From: Nocardioides albertanoniae
GTDB lineage: Bacteria > Actinomycetota > Actinomycetes > Propionibacteriales > Nocardioidaceae
NCBI RefSeq assembly: GCF_006716315.1
Contig: NZ_VFOV01000001.1
Location: 416,501-480,500 of the forward strand
Direction of reading: 5' to 3'
DNA: 64,000 nt
This document shows positions 26,185 to 35,304 of the stretch, piece after piece. A program made the translations under genes and the position numbers. The notes under the pieces are model-generated. The model saw only the letters and a list, made by a program, of their open reading frames with translations, ran no database searches and was not told the DNA's origin. Within the stretch, counting starts at the first letter, position 1. The number at the start of each line of letters is the position of its first letter.

Positions 26185-26675
26185 GTACCCCACGACGTCC
26201 TCGCTTCGCTCCGGGCGCCGCGGGGACCCCGAAAGGCGTGAATACCCCACGACGGCCCCGCTCCGGTCCGCACCTGGTGCTGCTGACCGTCTACGCGATC
26301 TTCGTGCTCGCGGCGGGAGCACGCTCGTTGGTGCAGGTCATCACGGAGTTCGAGGTGGCACCGGTCGCCTACTCGCTGTCCGTGGTCGCGGCGGCCACCT
26401 ACGTCGCGGGCTGGTTCGCGATCCGCCGCGCGGCCAACGGCTCGACCGGTTTCGCCCGGATCATGCTCTGGATCGAGCTGGCGGGGGTGCTCGTCGTGGG
26501 CACGCTGTCGCTCACCGTGACGTCGTGGTTCCCGGACGCCTCGGTATGGTCGAAGTTCGGCAGCGGATACGGTTTCGTACCGGCGCTGCTGCCGATCCTG
26601 GGCCTCCTCTGGCTCTGGAAGGTCAAACCGAAGGAGACCGATGAGCCAGTCGACAGCAACCGCGATCTCGCCTGA
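26181..26675 (+). CDS. Small membrane protein with duplicated N-terminus
   Basis: 164 aa, four hydrophobic segments from residue ~32. The sequence around the start (STPRRPRF) is repeated 19 codons later (NTPRRPRSGP): TACCCCACGACG occurs at 26186-26197 and 26243-26254, the second just after a GTG (26238) that could be the original start. The ATG overlaps the stop of the preceding gene; its end overlaps the MBL gene by 35 bases. Confidence 0.65.
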   Translation: MSTPRRPRFAPGAAGTPKGVNTPRRPRSGPHLVLLTVYAIFVLAAGARSLVQVITEFEVAPVAYSLSVVAAATYVAGWFAIRRAANGSTGFARIMLWIELAGVLVVGTLSLTVTSWFPDASVWSKFGSGYGFVPALLPILGLLWLWKVKPKETDEPVDSNRDLA

Positions 26676-27690
26676 CTCGGGGGAGCACTGGTCCGCCCCG
26701 GGTGCGTGGACGGTCGCCGACGGCATCCACCGGATCCCGCTGCCGCTGCCGATGGACGGGCTCAAGGCGGTCAACATCTACGTCCTCGAGGGCGCCGACG
26801 GGCTCTCGCTCGTCGACGGCGGTTGGGCGATCACCGAGGGGCGCTCGGCCCTGGAGGCGGGGCTTGCGAAGCTCGGCTTCGAGTTCGGCGACATCCGCCG
26901 GTTCCTGGTCACCCATGTGCACCGCGACCACTACACGCTCGCCTCGGTGCTCGGCGGTGAGTTCGGCGCGGAGGTGCTGCTCGGCGCCGGCGACCGGCCC
27001 ACGCTCGAGCTCACCAACGGTGACCTCGACGGCTGGATCTCGACCGACCGGCTGCTCGCTCACGCGGGTGCTCACGAGCTGGCCGAGGTGTGGGCGGCCA
27101 ACCCGCCTCCCGCGCCCGACCTGGCCCACTGGCGGATGCCCGATCAGTGGCTCGACGGCGACGTACGCCTCTCCGTCGCCGGTCGCGAGCTCGACGCCGT
27201 GCACACCCCTGGCCACACCCAAGGCCATTACGTCTACGCCGACGCCGCGGCCGAGATCCTGTTCGCCGGCGACCACGTGCTGCCGACGATCACTCCCTCG
27301 ATCGGCTTCGAGCCGGTGCCCGTCGTCGATCCGCTCGGCGACTTCATGGCGTCGCTGACGAAGGTGCGTTCGATGCCCGATCTGCGACTTCTGCCCGCCC
27401 ACGGGCCGGTCGCCGACTCGTCGCACACGCGCGTCGACGAGCTCCTGGCCCACCACGAGGACCGGCTCGCGCAGAGCCTGGCGTCGCTGCGGGCCGGCCG
27501 GAGCTCGGCGCTCGAGGTGGCCAACGATCTCGGCTGGACCCGCCACGAGCGTGCCTTCAGCGAGCTCGACTTCTTCAACGCCGGCCTGGCCGTCATGGAG
27601 ACCAAGGCTCACCTCGAGCTGCTAGCCGCCCGCGGTCAGGCGAGCCGTGAGGAGACCGAGGCGGGCATCACCTTCGCGATCAGCGGGTGA
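26641..27690 (+). CDS. MBL-fold metallohydrolase
   Basis: 349 aa. The metal site is THVHRDHY (H-x-H-x-D-H), with later HTPGHTQGH, GDHVLP and PAHGPV histidines, giving a complete binuclear zinc site. The C-terminal ~80 residues form an extra helical (winged-helix-like) domain seen in glyoxalase-II-like relatives that act on thioester-type substrates. The actual substrate is unknown. Start ATG 26641 overlaps the upstream gene; the end overlaps the convergent GNAT gene by 11 bases. Confidence 0.85.
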   Translation: MSQSTATAISPDSGEHWSAPGAWTVADGIHRIPLPLPMDGLKAVNIYVLEGADGLSLVDGGWAITEGRSALEAGLAKLGFEFGDIRRFLVTHVHRDHYTLASVLGGEFGAEVLLGAGDRPTLELTNGDLDGWISTDRLLAHAGAHELAEVWAANPPPAPDLAHWRMPDQWLDGDVRLSVAGRELDAVHTPGHTQGHYVYADAAAEILFAGDHVLPTITPSIGFEPVPVVDPLGDFMASLTKVRSMPDLRLLPAHGPVADSSHTRVDELLAHHEDRLAQSLASLRAGRSSALEVANDLGWTRHERAFSELDFFNAGLAVMETKAHLELLAARGQASREETEAGITFAISG

Positions 27691-28111
27691 GCCGCATCGG
27701 GATGTGCGGGATCCCGTCCTCGAGGAACTCCTCGCCGTCCTTGACGAAGCCGAACGTCGCATACCAGCCGGCGAGCGGAGCCTGGGCGTCGAGCACGACG
27801 GCGCGGTCGGACGTCGCCTCGACGGCGGCGGTCATCATGACGTCGGAGAGGCCCTTGCCGCGGTAGGCAGGGGCGAGCACGACCCGGCCGATCCGCCACA
27901 CGTCGCCGTCGTCGAGGATCCGTGCGGTGCCGGCGACCCGGTCGCCGTCGCTGAGCACCACGTGGAGCGTGCCCGGCTCGTGGTCGCGACCGTCCAGGTC
28001 GGGATACGGGCAGTCCTGCTCGACGATGAAGATCTCCTGGCGCAGCTGCCACAGGGCGTACGCGGTCTTCGGGCTCAGGTCGTCGAACGACGAGATGTTC
28101 ACGCTGGTCAC
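27680..28111 (-). CDS. GNAT N-acetyltransferase, ElaA family
   Basis: 143 aa. LRQEIFIVEQDCPYPDLDGRD is the ElaA signature region (cut here by numbering), and RVVLAPAYRGKGL is the acetyl-CoA pyrophosphate loop. Target unknown. It begins with GTG 28109-28111, with CAGACT six bases upstream suggesting a leaderless message. Confidence 0.8.
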   Translation of the reverse strand: MTSVNISSFDDLSPKTAYALWQLRQEIFIVEQDCPYPDLDGRDHEPGTLHVVLSDGDRVAGTARILDDGDVWRIGRVVLAPAYRGKGLSDVMMTAAVEATSDRAVVLDAQAPLAGWYATFGFVKDGEEFLEDGIPHIPMRLTR

Positions 28112-28160
28112 GCTGGGAGTCTGACACGTCCCCGGTGGCCTCGACGTGCCCGGTCACCGG

Positions 28161-28166
28161 TAGGGT
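28161..28166 (+). promoter_or_regulatory. -10 box of the thiamine transport operon
   Basis: TAGGGT places transcription start near 28173, right at the 5' edge of the TPP aptamer. Confidence 0.6.
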
Positions 28167-28173
28167 GAACCAC

Positions 28174-28266
28174 GACAGACAGGGGAGGCCGGGAGGCCTG
28201 AGAGTGCGGACGCCACGGGCCGCAGACCCTCCGAACCTGCTCCGGTTGACACCGGCGAAGGGAGTC
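28174..28266 (+). ncRNA. TPP riboswitch (THI element)
   Basis: The conserved CTGAGAGTG segment (28198-28206) and the GAACCTGCTCCGGTTGACAC segment (28233-28252) followed by ACCGGCGAAGGGAG match the thiamine pyrophosphate aptamer. The final AAGGGAG (28258-28264) is also the ribosome-binding site, five bases before GTG 28270, so TPP binding should directly block translation of thiB. Confidence 0.92.
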
Positions 28267-28269
28267 AGA

Positions 28270-29346
28270 GTGCGCAAGCGTAGGCCTGCCATCACTGCCA
28301 CTGCGATCGCTGCGGTCTCGGCGCTGCTGCTCGGCGCGTGCGGGAGCACGTCCACCGAGCCCGACAGCAAGCCGTCCGGCGGCGCCGACGACAAGTCGGT
28401 GGTGCTGCTGACCCACGACAGCTTCACGCTGCCGAAGGAGGTGCTGGCCGAGTTCAAGGAGAAGACCGGCTACACCGCGGAGATCCGGCACGCGGGCGAC
28501 GGTGGCGAGCTGACCACCAAGATCGCCATGGACACCGGCAACCCCGACGGCGACGCCGTCTTCGGGCTCGACAACACCTTCGCCAGCCGGGCGATCGACC
28601 AGGGTGCGCTGGAGTCCTACACGCCGGCCAAGGTGCCCGAGGGCGTCTCCGAGTTCGACCTTCCCGGCGACGACGACCACTTCCTCACCCCGGTCGACAA
28701 CGGCAGCGTGTGCGTCAACGTCGACACCGAATGGTTCGCGGCGAAGAAGCTGGCGCCGCCGAGGTCGCTCGACGACCTGGCGAAGCCGGCGTACAAGGAT
28801 CTGCTGGTCACCCCGGGTGCGGCGACGTCGACGCCGGGGATGGCCTTCCTGCTCGCGACGATCGCCGAGTACGGCGAGGACGACTGGGAGTCCTACTGGG
28901 GCAAGCTGATCGACAACGGCGCCAAGGTCGTCGACGGCTGGGACCAAGCCTACTACTCCGACTTCACCCAGGGCGGCGGCAAGGGCAAGCGCCCGATCGT
29001 CGTCTCCTACGACTCCTCGCCGGCGTTCACCCTCGAGGACGGGAAGTCGACGACCGCGGCCCTGCTCGACACCTGCTTCCGACAGGTCGAGTACGCCGGC
29101 GTGCTCAAGGGCGCCGACCACCCCGAAGGCGCCCAGGCGCTGATCGACTTCCTGCTCACCGACAGCGTCCAGGAGGCACTGCCGGAGAGCATGTACGTCT
29201 TCCCCGTCTCTTCGAGCGCCCAGCTGCCCGCCGACTGGGCCAAGCACGCCAAGCAGCCGACCTCGCCGCTCTCCGTCGACCCCGAGGAGATCGAGGAGAA
29301 CCGGGAGGCCTGGCTGGCGACGTGGAGTGACACGATCGCGCAGTGA
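28270..29346 (+). CDS. thiB: Thiamine ABC transporter, substrate-binding lipoprotein
   Basis: 358 aa. Signal peptide with lipobox LLLGACGS; the mature part matches the ThiB/TbpA family (LLTHDSFTLPKEVLAEF, VFGLDNTF, SYDSSPAF). It captures thiamine or its phosphates outside the cell for the ThiP/ThiQ importer. GTG 28270 follows the TPP aptamer at the right distance. The downstream permease start overlaps its stop (GTGA). Confidence 0.92.
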   Translation: MRKRRPAITATAIAAVSALLLGACGSTSTEPDSKPSGGADDKSVVLLTHDSFTLPKEVLAEFKEKTGYTAEIRHAGDGGELTTKIAMDTGNPDGDAVFGLDNTFASRAIDQGALESYTPAKVPEGVSEFDLPGDDDHFLTPVDNGSVCVNVDTEWFAAKKLAPPRSLDDLAKPAYKDLLVTPGAATSTPGMAFLLATIAEYGEDDWESYWGKLIDNGAKVVDGWDQAYYSDFTQGGGKGKRPIVVSYDSSPAFTLEDGKSTTAALLDTCFRQVEYAGVLKGADHPEGAQALIDFLLTDSVQEALPESMYVFPVSSSAQLPADWAKHAKQPTSPLSVDPEEIEENREAWLATWSDTIAQ

Positions 29347-31016
29347 CCTCTCGCTTGGGGAGCCCCACCCGCCGCGCCGTGTCCGGACGCATCGGGACCC
29401 TGATCGCACTCGCCGCCATCCCGGTGGCGGTGCTGGCGGTCTTCTTCGTGCTGCCGGTCACCGGGATGGTGCAGCGCGGCTTCATGGCCGACGGGGCCTT
29501 CGACCCCGCGGTCGTGATCCGGGTGCTCGAGCGGTCAGAGATCCAGCGGGCGCTCTGGTTCACGCTGTGGTCCTCGGGGCTGGCGACGATGTTGAGCGTC
29601 GCGCTGGGGCTGCCGGCGGCGTTCGCGCTCAGCCGGCTGAGCTTCCCGCTGCAGCGGGTGATCCGGGCGGGGCTGCTGGTGCCGTTCGTGCTCCCGACGG
29701 TGGTCGTCGGTGTCGCCTTCCGTGAGCTCATCGGCGAGGCGGGAGTCCTGGCATTCCTGGGGCTCGACGGCACACCGACCGCGATCATCCTGGGCCTGGT
29801 CTTCTTCAACGCCTCGGTGGTGATCCGTGCGGTCGGGGCGGCCTGGGAGTCGCTCGACCCGCGCCCGGGCGAGGCGGCTTCGGCGCTGGGTGCTGGGCCG
29901 GTGCGGGTGTTCATGACGATCACGCTGCCGGCGCTGCGTCCCGCGATCGTGTCGGCCGCGTCGGTGGTCTTCCTCTTCTGCGCCACCGCCTTCGGGATCG
30001 TGCTCACCCTCGGTGGGGTCCGCTACAACAGCATCGAGACCGAGATCTACAAGCTGACCTTCACGCTCTTCGACCTGCCTGGCGCCGCGGTGCTGTCGGT
30101 GCTCCAGCTGGTGGTCGTCGTCGGGTTGCTGGTCGTGGCCGGTCGGCTTCGGGCGGTGCCCGACCCGGCGCAGTCCCGGGTCGTCGTACGCCGCCGGCGG
30201 GTCTCGCTCCGCGACCTCCCGGTCCTGGCGTCGACGGCGGTGCTGGTCCTGCTGGTCGCCGGGCCGATGCTGGCGCTGCTGCTCGGATCGCTGCGGGTGG
30301 ACGACCGCTGGAGCCTCGCGAACTACGTCGCGCTGCAGACGCCGGGCTTCGACCCGCCGCTGCCGGTGCCGGTCACCCAGGCGCTGGTGACGTCGCTGGC
30401 GGTCGCGGTGCAGGCCGCCCTGGTCGCGCTGGCGCTCGGCCTGCTGGTCGCCTTCGCGGTGACCCGTCGGTCGCGGACCCGTGGCGAGCGCCGGGTGCGG
30501 GCGGTGCTCGACGGGCTGTTCATGGTGCCGCTCGGAGTCAGCGCCGTGACGCTGGGTCTCGGGCTCTACCTGACCCTCGGATCGCCGCCGCTGGACCTGC
30601 GCGACGCCCCCTGGCTCGTACCCCTGGCCCAGGCGCTCGTCGCGCTTCCGCTGGTGGTGCGCACGCTGGTCCCGGTGCTGGGTTCGGTCGACGACCGGTT
30701 GCGGCAGGCCGCCGCCGGACTCGGCGCCGGGCCGCTGCGTACGGTCATGACCGTCGATGCACCCGCCGTCTGGAAGCCGCTGCTCGCCTCCTCAGGCTTC
30801 GCCTTCGCGGCCTCGCTCGGCGAGTTCGGCGCCACCTCGTTCCTTGTACGCGAGGAGCGCCCCACGCTCCCCGTCGTCATCCTCCGGCTGCTGTCCCGCC
30901 CAGGGTCCGACAACTACGGCATGGCCCTCGCCGCCGCCTGCGTCCTCGCCGTCGCCACCGCCGCCGTGATGCTCCTCGTCGAGCGTCTCCGCGTCCCCTC
31001 GATCGGAGCCCTGTGA
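29343..31016 (+). CDS. thiP: Thiamine ABC transporter, permease
   Basis: 557 aa, a tandem permease with two homologous halves, each with about six helices and an EAA-type loop (GAGPVRVFMTITLPALRPAI and GAGPLRTVMTVDAPAVWKPL). This duplicated layout is typical of ThiP and iron permeases; the TPP riboswitch and ThiB decide for thiamine. GTG start overlaps the thiB stop. A 190-bp repeat array follows before thiQ. Confidence 0.9.
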   Translation: MTSRLGSPTRRAVSGRIGTLIALAAIPVAVLAVFFVLPVTGMVQRGFMADGAFDPAVVIRVLERSEIQRALWFTLWSSGLATMLSVALGLPAAFALSRLSFPLQRVIRAGLLVPFVLPTVVVGVAFRELIGEAGVLAFLGLDGTPTAIILGLVFFNASVVIRAVGAAWESLDPRPGEAASALGAGPVRVFMTITLPALRPAIVSAASVVFLFCATAFGIVLTLGGVRYNSIETEIYKLTFTLFDLPGAAVLSVLQLVVVVGLLVVAGRLRAVPDPAQSRVVVRRRRVSLRDLPVLASTAVLVLLVAGPMLALLLGSLRVDDRWSLANYVALQTPGFDPPLPVPVTQALVTSLAVAVQAALVALALGLLVAFAVTRRSRTRGERRVRAVLDGLFMVPLGVSAVTLGLGLYLTLGSPPLDLRDAPWLVPLAQALVALPLVVRTLVPVLGSVDDRLRQAAAGLGAGPLRTVMTVDAPAVWKPLLASSGFAFAASLGEFGATSFLVREERPTLPVVILRLLSRPGSDNYGMALAAACVLAVATAAVMLLVERLRVPSIGAL

Positions 31017-31031
31017 ACCCCATCCGCCGAA

Positions 31032-31221
31032 ACGTCACTCCTGCAGGTCGAGAGGTCGCTTGTGCAGGTCGAAAGGTCACGGCTGTACGTCGAAGCGTCA
31101 GTCCTGCAGGTCGAGAAGTCACGTCTGCAGGACTGACTTCTCGGCCTGCACGAGTGACGCTTCGGCCTGCACGAGTGACGCTTCGGCCTGCACGAGTGAC
31201 GCTTCGGCCTGCACGAGTGAC
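31032..31221. repeat. 21-bp repeat array, five forward and four reversed units
   Basis: Forward units start at 31032, 31053, 31074, 31095 and 31116 (last partial; core GTCACTCCTGCAGGTCGA with changes). Reversed units occupy 31139-31159, 31160-31180, 31181-31201 and 31202-31221 (core CGGCCTGCACGAGTGACG). The halves can fold on each other around CTGCAG at 31125-31130. It is the same family as 19691-19775 and lies inside the thiamine transport operon. Confidence 0.9.
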
Positions 31222-31241
31222 CTTTCGGGGAGGAGAGAGTG

Positions 31242-32258
31242 ATGCTGTCGCTGCGTGAGGTGTCGGTCGCGTACGACGGGACGACCGCGGTCGAAGACGT
31301 CAGCCTGGAGCTGGGTGACGGCGAGGTCCTGGCGCTGCTGGGGCCGTCGGGGTCGGGGAAGTCGACGCTGCTGCGAGCCGTGGCCGGGCTGGAGGATGCG
31401 GGGGGAGCGATCGAGTGGGACGGCCGGTCGCTGCGTGGGGTGCTGACGCACAAGCGTGGGTTCGCGCTGATGTTCCAGGACGGGCAGCTGTTCCCGCATC
31501 TCACCGTCGCCGGCAACGTCGCCTACCCGATGCGACTGCGCCGCATGGCCGCCGCCGTCCGCACGAAAAAGGCAGGTGATCTGCTGGAGCTCGTCGGCCT
31601 GGGCGGCTATCAGGACCGTCTCCCCGGCACCCTCAGCGGTGGCGAGCGGCAGCGGGTCGCGCTCGCCCGGGCGCTCGCGGTCGAACCACGGCTGCTGCTC
31701 CTCGACGAGCCGCTCTCCGCACTCGACGCCGGGCTGCGGGAGCGCCTGGCGGGAGACCTGAGACGGATCCTGCACGAGTCCGGCACGACGGCGCTGATGG
31801 TCACGCACGACCAGGAGGAGGCCTTCGCCGTCGCCGACCGGATCGCGCTGCTGCGTGACGGGCGGCTGGTGCAGGAGGGCACGCTCCGGGACGTGTGGGC
31901 GACGCCGACCGACGCCTGGGCCGCGAGCTTCCTGGGCTACGCCCGAGTGCTCGAGGGTGCTGCGGCACGCACCGTCCTGGAGGCCGCCGGGATGACCTCC
32001 GCCGACGAGGTCGCGCTGCGCCGCTCGGCCTTCGTCGCCGACCCCTCCGGGCCGCTCACCGGCACCGTGGTCTCGGCCAGGGCGACGCCGGAACAGCTGC
32101 GGCTCGTCGTACGTCTTCCGGGCGTCGGAGAGGTCGACGCGGTCGCCGACGAAGCGCCCGCACCGGGGGAGAACATCGCGCTCCGCGTCGAGCCGAACCG
32201 TCTCGCGATCCCGGAATCAGCTCTCCCCGAATCGGCAGCGCACCCACCCCCCACTTAG
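31242..32258 (+). CDS. thiQ: Thiamine ABC transporter, ATP-binding protein
   Basis: 338 aa. Walker A GPSGSGKST, signature LSGGERQRVALARAL, Walker B LLLLDEPLSALD, and switch histidine in MVTHDQEEAF are all present. A C-terminal TOBE-like extension of ~100 residues follows the ATPase domain. It powers ThiP. ATG 31242 is preceded by GGGGAGGAG; GTG 31239 is an alternative. A repeat array separates it from thiP. Confidence 0.88.
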   Translation: MLSLREVSVAYDGTTAVEDVSLELGDGEVLALLGPSGSGKSTLLRAVAGLEDAGGAIEWDGRSLRGVLTHKRGFALMFQDGQLFPHLTVAGNVAYPMRLRRMAAAVRTKKAGDLLELVGLGGYQDRLPGTLSGGERQRVALARALAVEPRLLLLDEPLSALDAGLRERLAGDLRRILHESGTTALMVTHDQEEAFAVADRIALLRDGRLVQEGTLRDVWATPTDAWAASFLGYARVLEGAAARTVLEAAGMTSADEVALRRSAFVADPSGPLTGTVVSARATPEQLRLVVRLPGVGEVDAVADEAPAPGENIALRVEPNRLAIPESALPESAAHPPPT

Positions 32259-32269
32259 AATTAGCGGCT

Positions 32270-33337
32270 ATGTATCGACGCGCTCAGATCCTCCTCGTCG
32301 GAAGCGCGCTGATCTTCGGCCTGATCGCAGTCGTGACCGCGCAGATCGTCGACAAGCGCATGCTCGACCCAGAGGGCTTCCTCGGACCCACGTGGCTCCG
32401 CCTTCCCCTCCTGGTCGGAGCGGCGCTCCTCGTCGACCTCGTGCCACGGACGCTGTGGAAATCGAAGTTCAACTGGCGGGCGATGGGGCCGATCTTCACG
32501 TCTCGGCTCCGCAGTCACTGGACCCGCGAGCGGCTGACGCTCGTGGCGATGGGCATCGTCTGCTTCTACCTGGTCTACGTCTGTTACCGGAACCTCAAGT
32601 CGTTCCTGCCGTTCGTGGTGCCGGAGACCTACGAGTTCGACCACGAGCTGCACCTGATCGACAAGGCGGTGCTCTTCGGCGCCGACCCGGCGATCATGCT
32701 CCACGACCTCCTCGGCACCGGCTGGGTGGCCTGGTTCCTCTCCTACATCTACATGTGGTTCCTGCCGCTGGTGCCGTTCGCCGTCGCCGGCTGGCTGGTG
32801 TGGTCGCGCAACCTCGCCTACGGCTACTGGTTCGTCAGCGCGCAGTGCATCGCGTGGATCCTCGGCACGGTCTCCTACTACTGCCTGCCGACCGTCGGCC
32901 CCGGGCTGAACTACCCCTATCTCTACTCCGACCTGCCGGACACGCCGGCGAGCGCGTTGATGCAGTCGTTGGTCTTCACCCGACAACATGTGCTCTTCGA
33001 CGTCGACTCCAACGTGGTGCAGTCCGTCGGCGGGTTCGCCTCGCTGCACTGCGGCATCACCCTGCTGATGGCGCTGATGATCCAGGCGACGATCAACAAC
33101 AAGATCGCCCGCTGGGCCGGCTGGATCAACTTCGGGATCACCGTCGTCGCGACCATCTACTTCGGCTGGCACTACCTCGCCGACGACGTCGCGGGTTGCA
33201 TGATCGCCCTGGTCGCCTACTACCTCGGTGGTCTGGCGGCGAACCAGAAGTTCCAACGCAAGGGCGTACGCAGGCTTCGCGTGGAGTCCGACGAGATCGC
33301 CGAACGCGAGTCCAAGGTGGCCCACGAGTTGACCTGA
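32270..33337 (+). CDS. PAP2-superfamily membrane phosphatase/phosphotransferase (Aur1-like)
   Basis: 355 aa, about seven membrane helices. PTVGPG, SLHCG and GWHYLADDVAG are the motifs of the PAP2_3 (inositolphosphotransferase/IPC-synthase-like) group, with catalytic histidines in the second and third. Expected role: transfer or removal of a lipid head-group phosphate at the outer membrane face; substrate unknown. A TAGAAT box ends eight bases before ATG 32270. The acyl-CoA oxidase-like gene follows after 32 bases. Confidence 0.75.
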   Translation: MYRRAQILLVGSALIFGLIAVVTAQIVDKRMLDPEGFLGPTWLRLPLLVGAALLVDLVPRTLWKSKFNWRAMGPIFTSRLRSHWTRERLTLVAMGIVCFYLVYVCYRNLKSFLPFVVPETYEFDHELHLIDKAVLFGADPAIMLHDLLGTGWVAWFLSYIYMWFLPLVPFAVAGWLVWSRNLAYGYWFVSAQCIAWILGTVSYYCLPTVGPGLNYPYLYSDLPDTPASALMQSLVFTRQHVLFDVDSNVVQSVGGFASLHCGITLLMALMIQATINNKIARWAGWINFGITVVATIYFGWHYLADDVAGCMIALVAYYLGGLAANQKFQRKGVRRLRVESDEIAERESKVAHELT

Positions 33338-33356
33338 TCGGTCTGCGCGCTGGGCT

Positions 33357-33362
33357 TAGGGT
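33357..33362 (+). promoter_or_regulatory. -10 box TAGGGT, leaderless start
   Basis: TAGGGT is followed by seven bases and GTG 33370; no ribosome-binding site is visible. Confidence 0.55.
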
Positions 33363-33369
33363 GGCGGTT

Positions 33370-35283
33370 GTGAACGCCATCGATGCCACCGCACTGACTT
33401 CACTTCTCGACGGCCGCTACGCCGCGGTCAGAGCCGACGTACGCACGTCGCTCACCGACCACGCCGGGTTCCTCGACGAGGTCGAGGAGCTGCCTCGAGC
33501 CGAGTACCGCGATCGGGTCCTGGAGGTGCTGCTCGAGATCTCCGCGACCGGCCAGTCGGGGCTCGGCTTCCCGAAGGAGTACGGCGGCGGTGGCGATGTC
33601 GGTGCCTCCATCGCTGCCTTCGAGGAGATGGCCGGAGGCGACCTCTCGCTGCTGGTGAAGTCGGGCGTGCAGTTCGGCCTCTTCGGCGGCGCGATCCTCC
33701 AGCTGGGCACGGCGCGCCACCACGACGCCTACCTGGCCGACATCGTGGCCGGGCGGCTGCTCGGGTCGTTCGCGATGACCGAGCACGGGCACGGTTCCAA
33801 CGTGGCCGCGGTGGCGACTGTGGCCACCTACGATCCGGCTGCGCAGGAGTTCGTCATCGAGACGACCCAGGAGGACGCCTACAAGGACTACATCGGCAAC
33901 GCGGCCGCTCACGGCGAGCTCGCGGTCGTCTTCGCTCAGCTCGTCGTCGGTGGCGAGGAGCGCGGCGTCCACGCGTTCGTCGTGCCGATCCGGGTCTCCG
34001 GCGAGGTCGCTCCCGGAGTGCGCATCGAGGACGACGGGCTCAAGATGGGCCTCAACGGCGTCGACAACGGACGGATCTGGTTCTCGGGCGTGCGGGTGCC
34101 GCGTACGTCGCTGCTCAACCGCTTCGCGGACGTCACCGAGGAGGGCGACTACGTCTCCGACATCGAGTCGGCGGGCCGCCGCTTCTTCACCATGCTCGGC
34201 ACCCTCATCCAGGGGCGCGTCTCGGTCGGCGGGGCCGGCATCCGGGCCTCCGAGGTCGCGCTGACGATCGCGGTCCGCTACGCGCTGCGGCGGCGACAGT
34301 TCGAGGCGACCTCCGAGACCTCCGAAGACCTGCTGCTCGACTACGGACAGCACCAGCGGCGCCTGCTGCCGCTCGTCGCGCGCACCTATGCGCTGCGCTT
34401 CGCGCAGGAGGTCGTACGCGACGATCTGCACGCCGTCTTCAGCGGTGCCGAGACCTCGGAGCATGCCCGCCGCGAGCTCGAGTCGCGGGCCGCCGGCACC
34501 AAGGCGCTGGCGACCTGGCACGCCACCCGGGTTATCCAGGAGTGCCGGGAGGCGTGCGGTGGCGCGGGCTATCTGGCCGCCAACCGCTTCACCGCGCTGA
34601 AGGCCGACACCGACGTGTTCACGACCTTCGAGGGCGACAACACGGTGCTGCTGCAGCTGGTGGCGAAGGGCCTGCTCACCGACTACTCGAGCGAGTTCTC
34701 GGAGATGGACCAGCTCGCGATGGTGCGTTTCGTGGCCGGTCTCGCCGTCGACACCGTCCTGGAGCGCACCGCCGTGCACAAGCTGCTCGAACGGGTCCGT
34801 GACGTCGTACCGATCGCGGGTGAGCGCGAGCCCGACATTCTCGACTCCGACTACCACCTGGCGATGCTGCGCTTCCGTGAGGAGCACATGCTCGGCGGCG
34901 TCGCCCGACGCCTGAAGGCCGGCGTCGATGCCGGACGTAACGCCGGCGAGGTGTTCTCCTCCGTGCAGGACCACGTCATCGGGGTGGCGCACGCCCACGT
35001 CGAGCGGCTGATCCACGAGGCGTTCAGCGAGAAGGTACGCAGCCTGCCCGAGGGCGACCTCCACGACCTGATGGAGCAGCTCTGCGACCTCAACGCCCTC
35101 TCCGTCATCGAGGCCGACCGCGCCTGGTTCATGGAGCACGGACGCCTCTCCTCCGAGCGCTCCAAAGCCATCACCTCCGAGGTCAACCGCCTCTGCCGCG
35201 AGCTGCGCCCCCACGCTCGCCTGCTCGTCGACGGTTTCGGGGTGCCCGAGCCGCTGCTGCGTGCCAAGGACCTGCTCGGCTGA
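33370..35283 (+). CDS. Acyl-CoA oxidase/dehydrogenase family protein
   Basis: 637 aa, the length of acyl-CoA oxidases rather than ~390-aa dehydrogenases. FAD/substrate motifs FAMTEHGHGSNV and the TTFEGDNTVLLQLVAKGLL segment are typical of the oxidase group, where the catalytic Glu lies (TFEGDN). It would introduce a trans-2 double bond into acyl-CoA in beta-oxidation. GTG 33370 is set by the leaderless promoter; the apparent longer frame upstream is antisense to nothing but overlaps the PAP2 gene and is rejected. Confidence 0.85.
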   Translation: MNAIDATALTSLLDGRYAAVRADVRTSLTDHAGFLDEVEELPRAEYRDRVLEVLLEISATGQSGLGFPKEYGGGGDVGASIAAFEEMAGGDLSLLVKSGVQFGLFGGAILQLGTARHHDAYLADIVAGRLLGSFAMTEHGHGSNVAAVATVATYDPAAQEFVIETTQEDAYKDYIGNAAAHGELAVVFAQLVVGGEERGVHAFVVPIRVSGEVAPGVRIEDDGLKMGLNGVDNGRIWFSGVRVPRTSLLNRFADVTEEGDYVSDIESAGRRFFTMLGTLIQGRVSVGGAGIRASEVALTIAVRYALRRRQFEATSETSEDLLLDYGQHQRRLLPLVARTYALRFAQEVVRDDLHAVFSGAETSEHARRELESRAAGTKALATWHATRVIQECREACGGAGYLAANRFTALKADTDVFTTFEGDNTVLLQLVAKGLLTDYSSEFSEMDQLAMVRFVAGLAVDTVLERTAVHKLLERVRDVVPIAGEREPDILDSDYHLAMLRFREEHMLGGVARRLKAGVDAGRNAGEVFSSVQDHVIGVAHAHVERLIHEAFSEKVRSLPEGDLHDLMEQLCDLNALSVIEADRAWFMEHGRLSSERSKAITSEVNRLCRELRPHARLLVDGFGVPEPLLRAKDLLG

Positions 35284-35304
35284 GGTGCGGGGCTGGCGGC
35301 GGGG

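Noticed and set aside
31032..31221. CRISPR array
   Set aside because: Units are contiguous 21-mers without unique spacers, switch orientation in the middle, and no cas genes are present.
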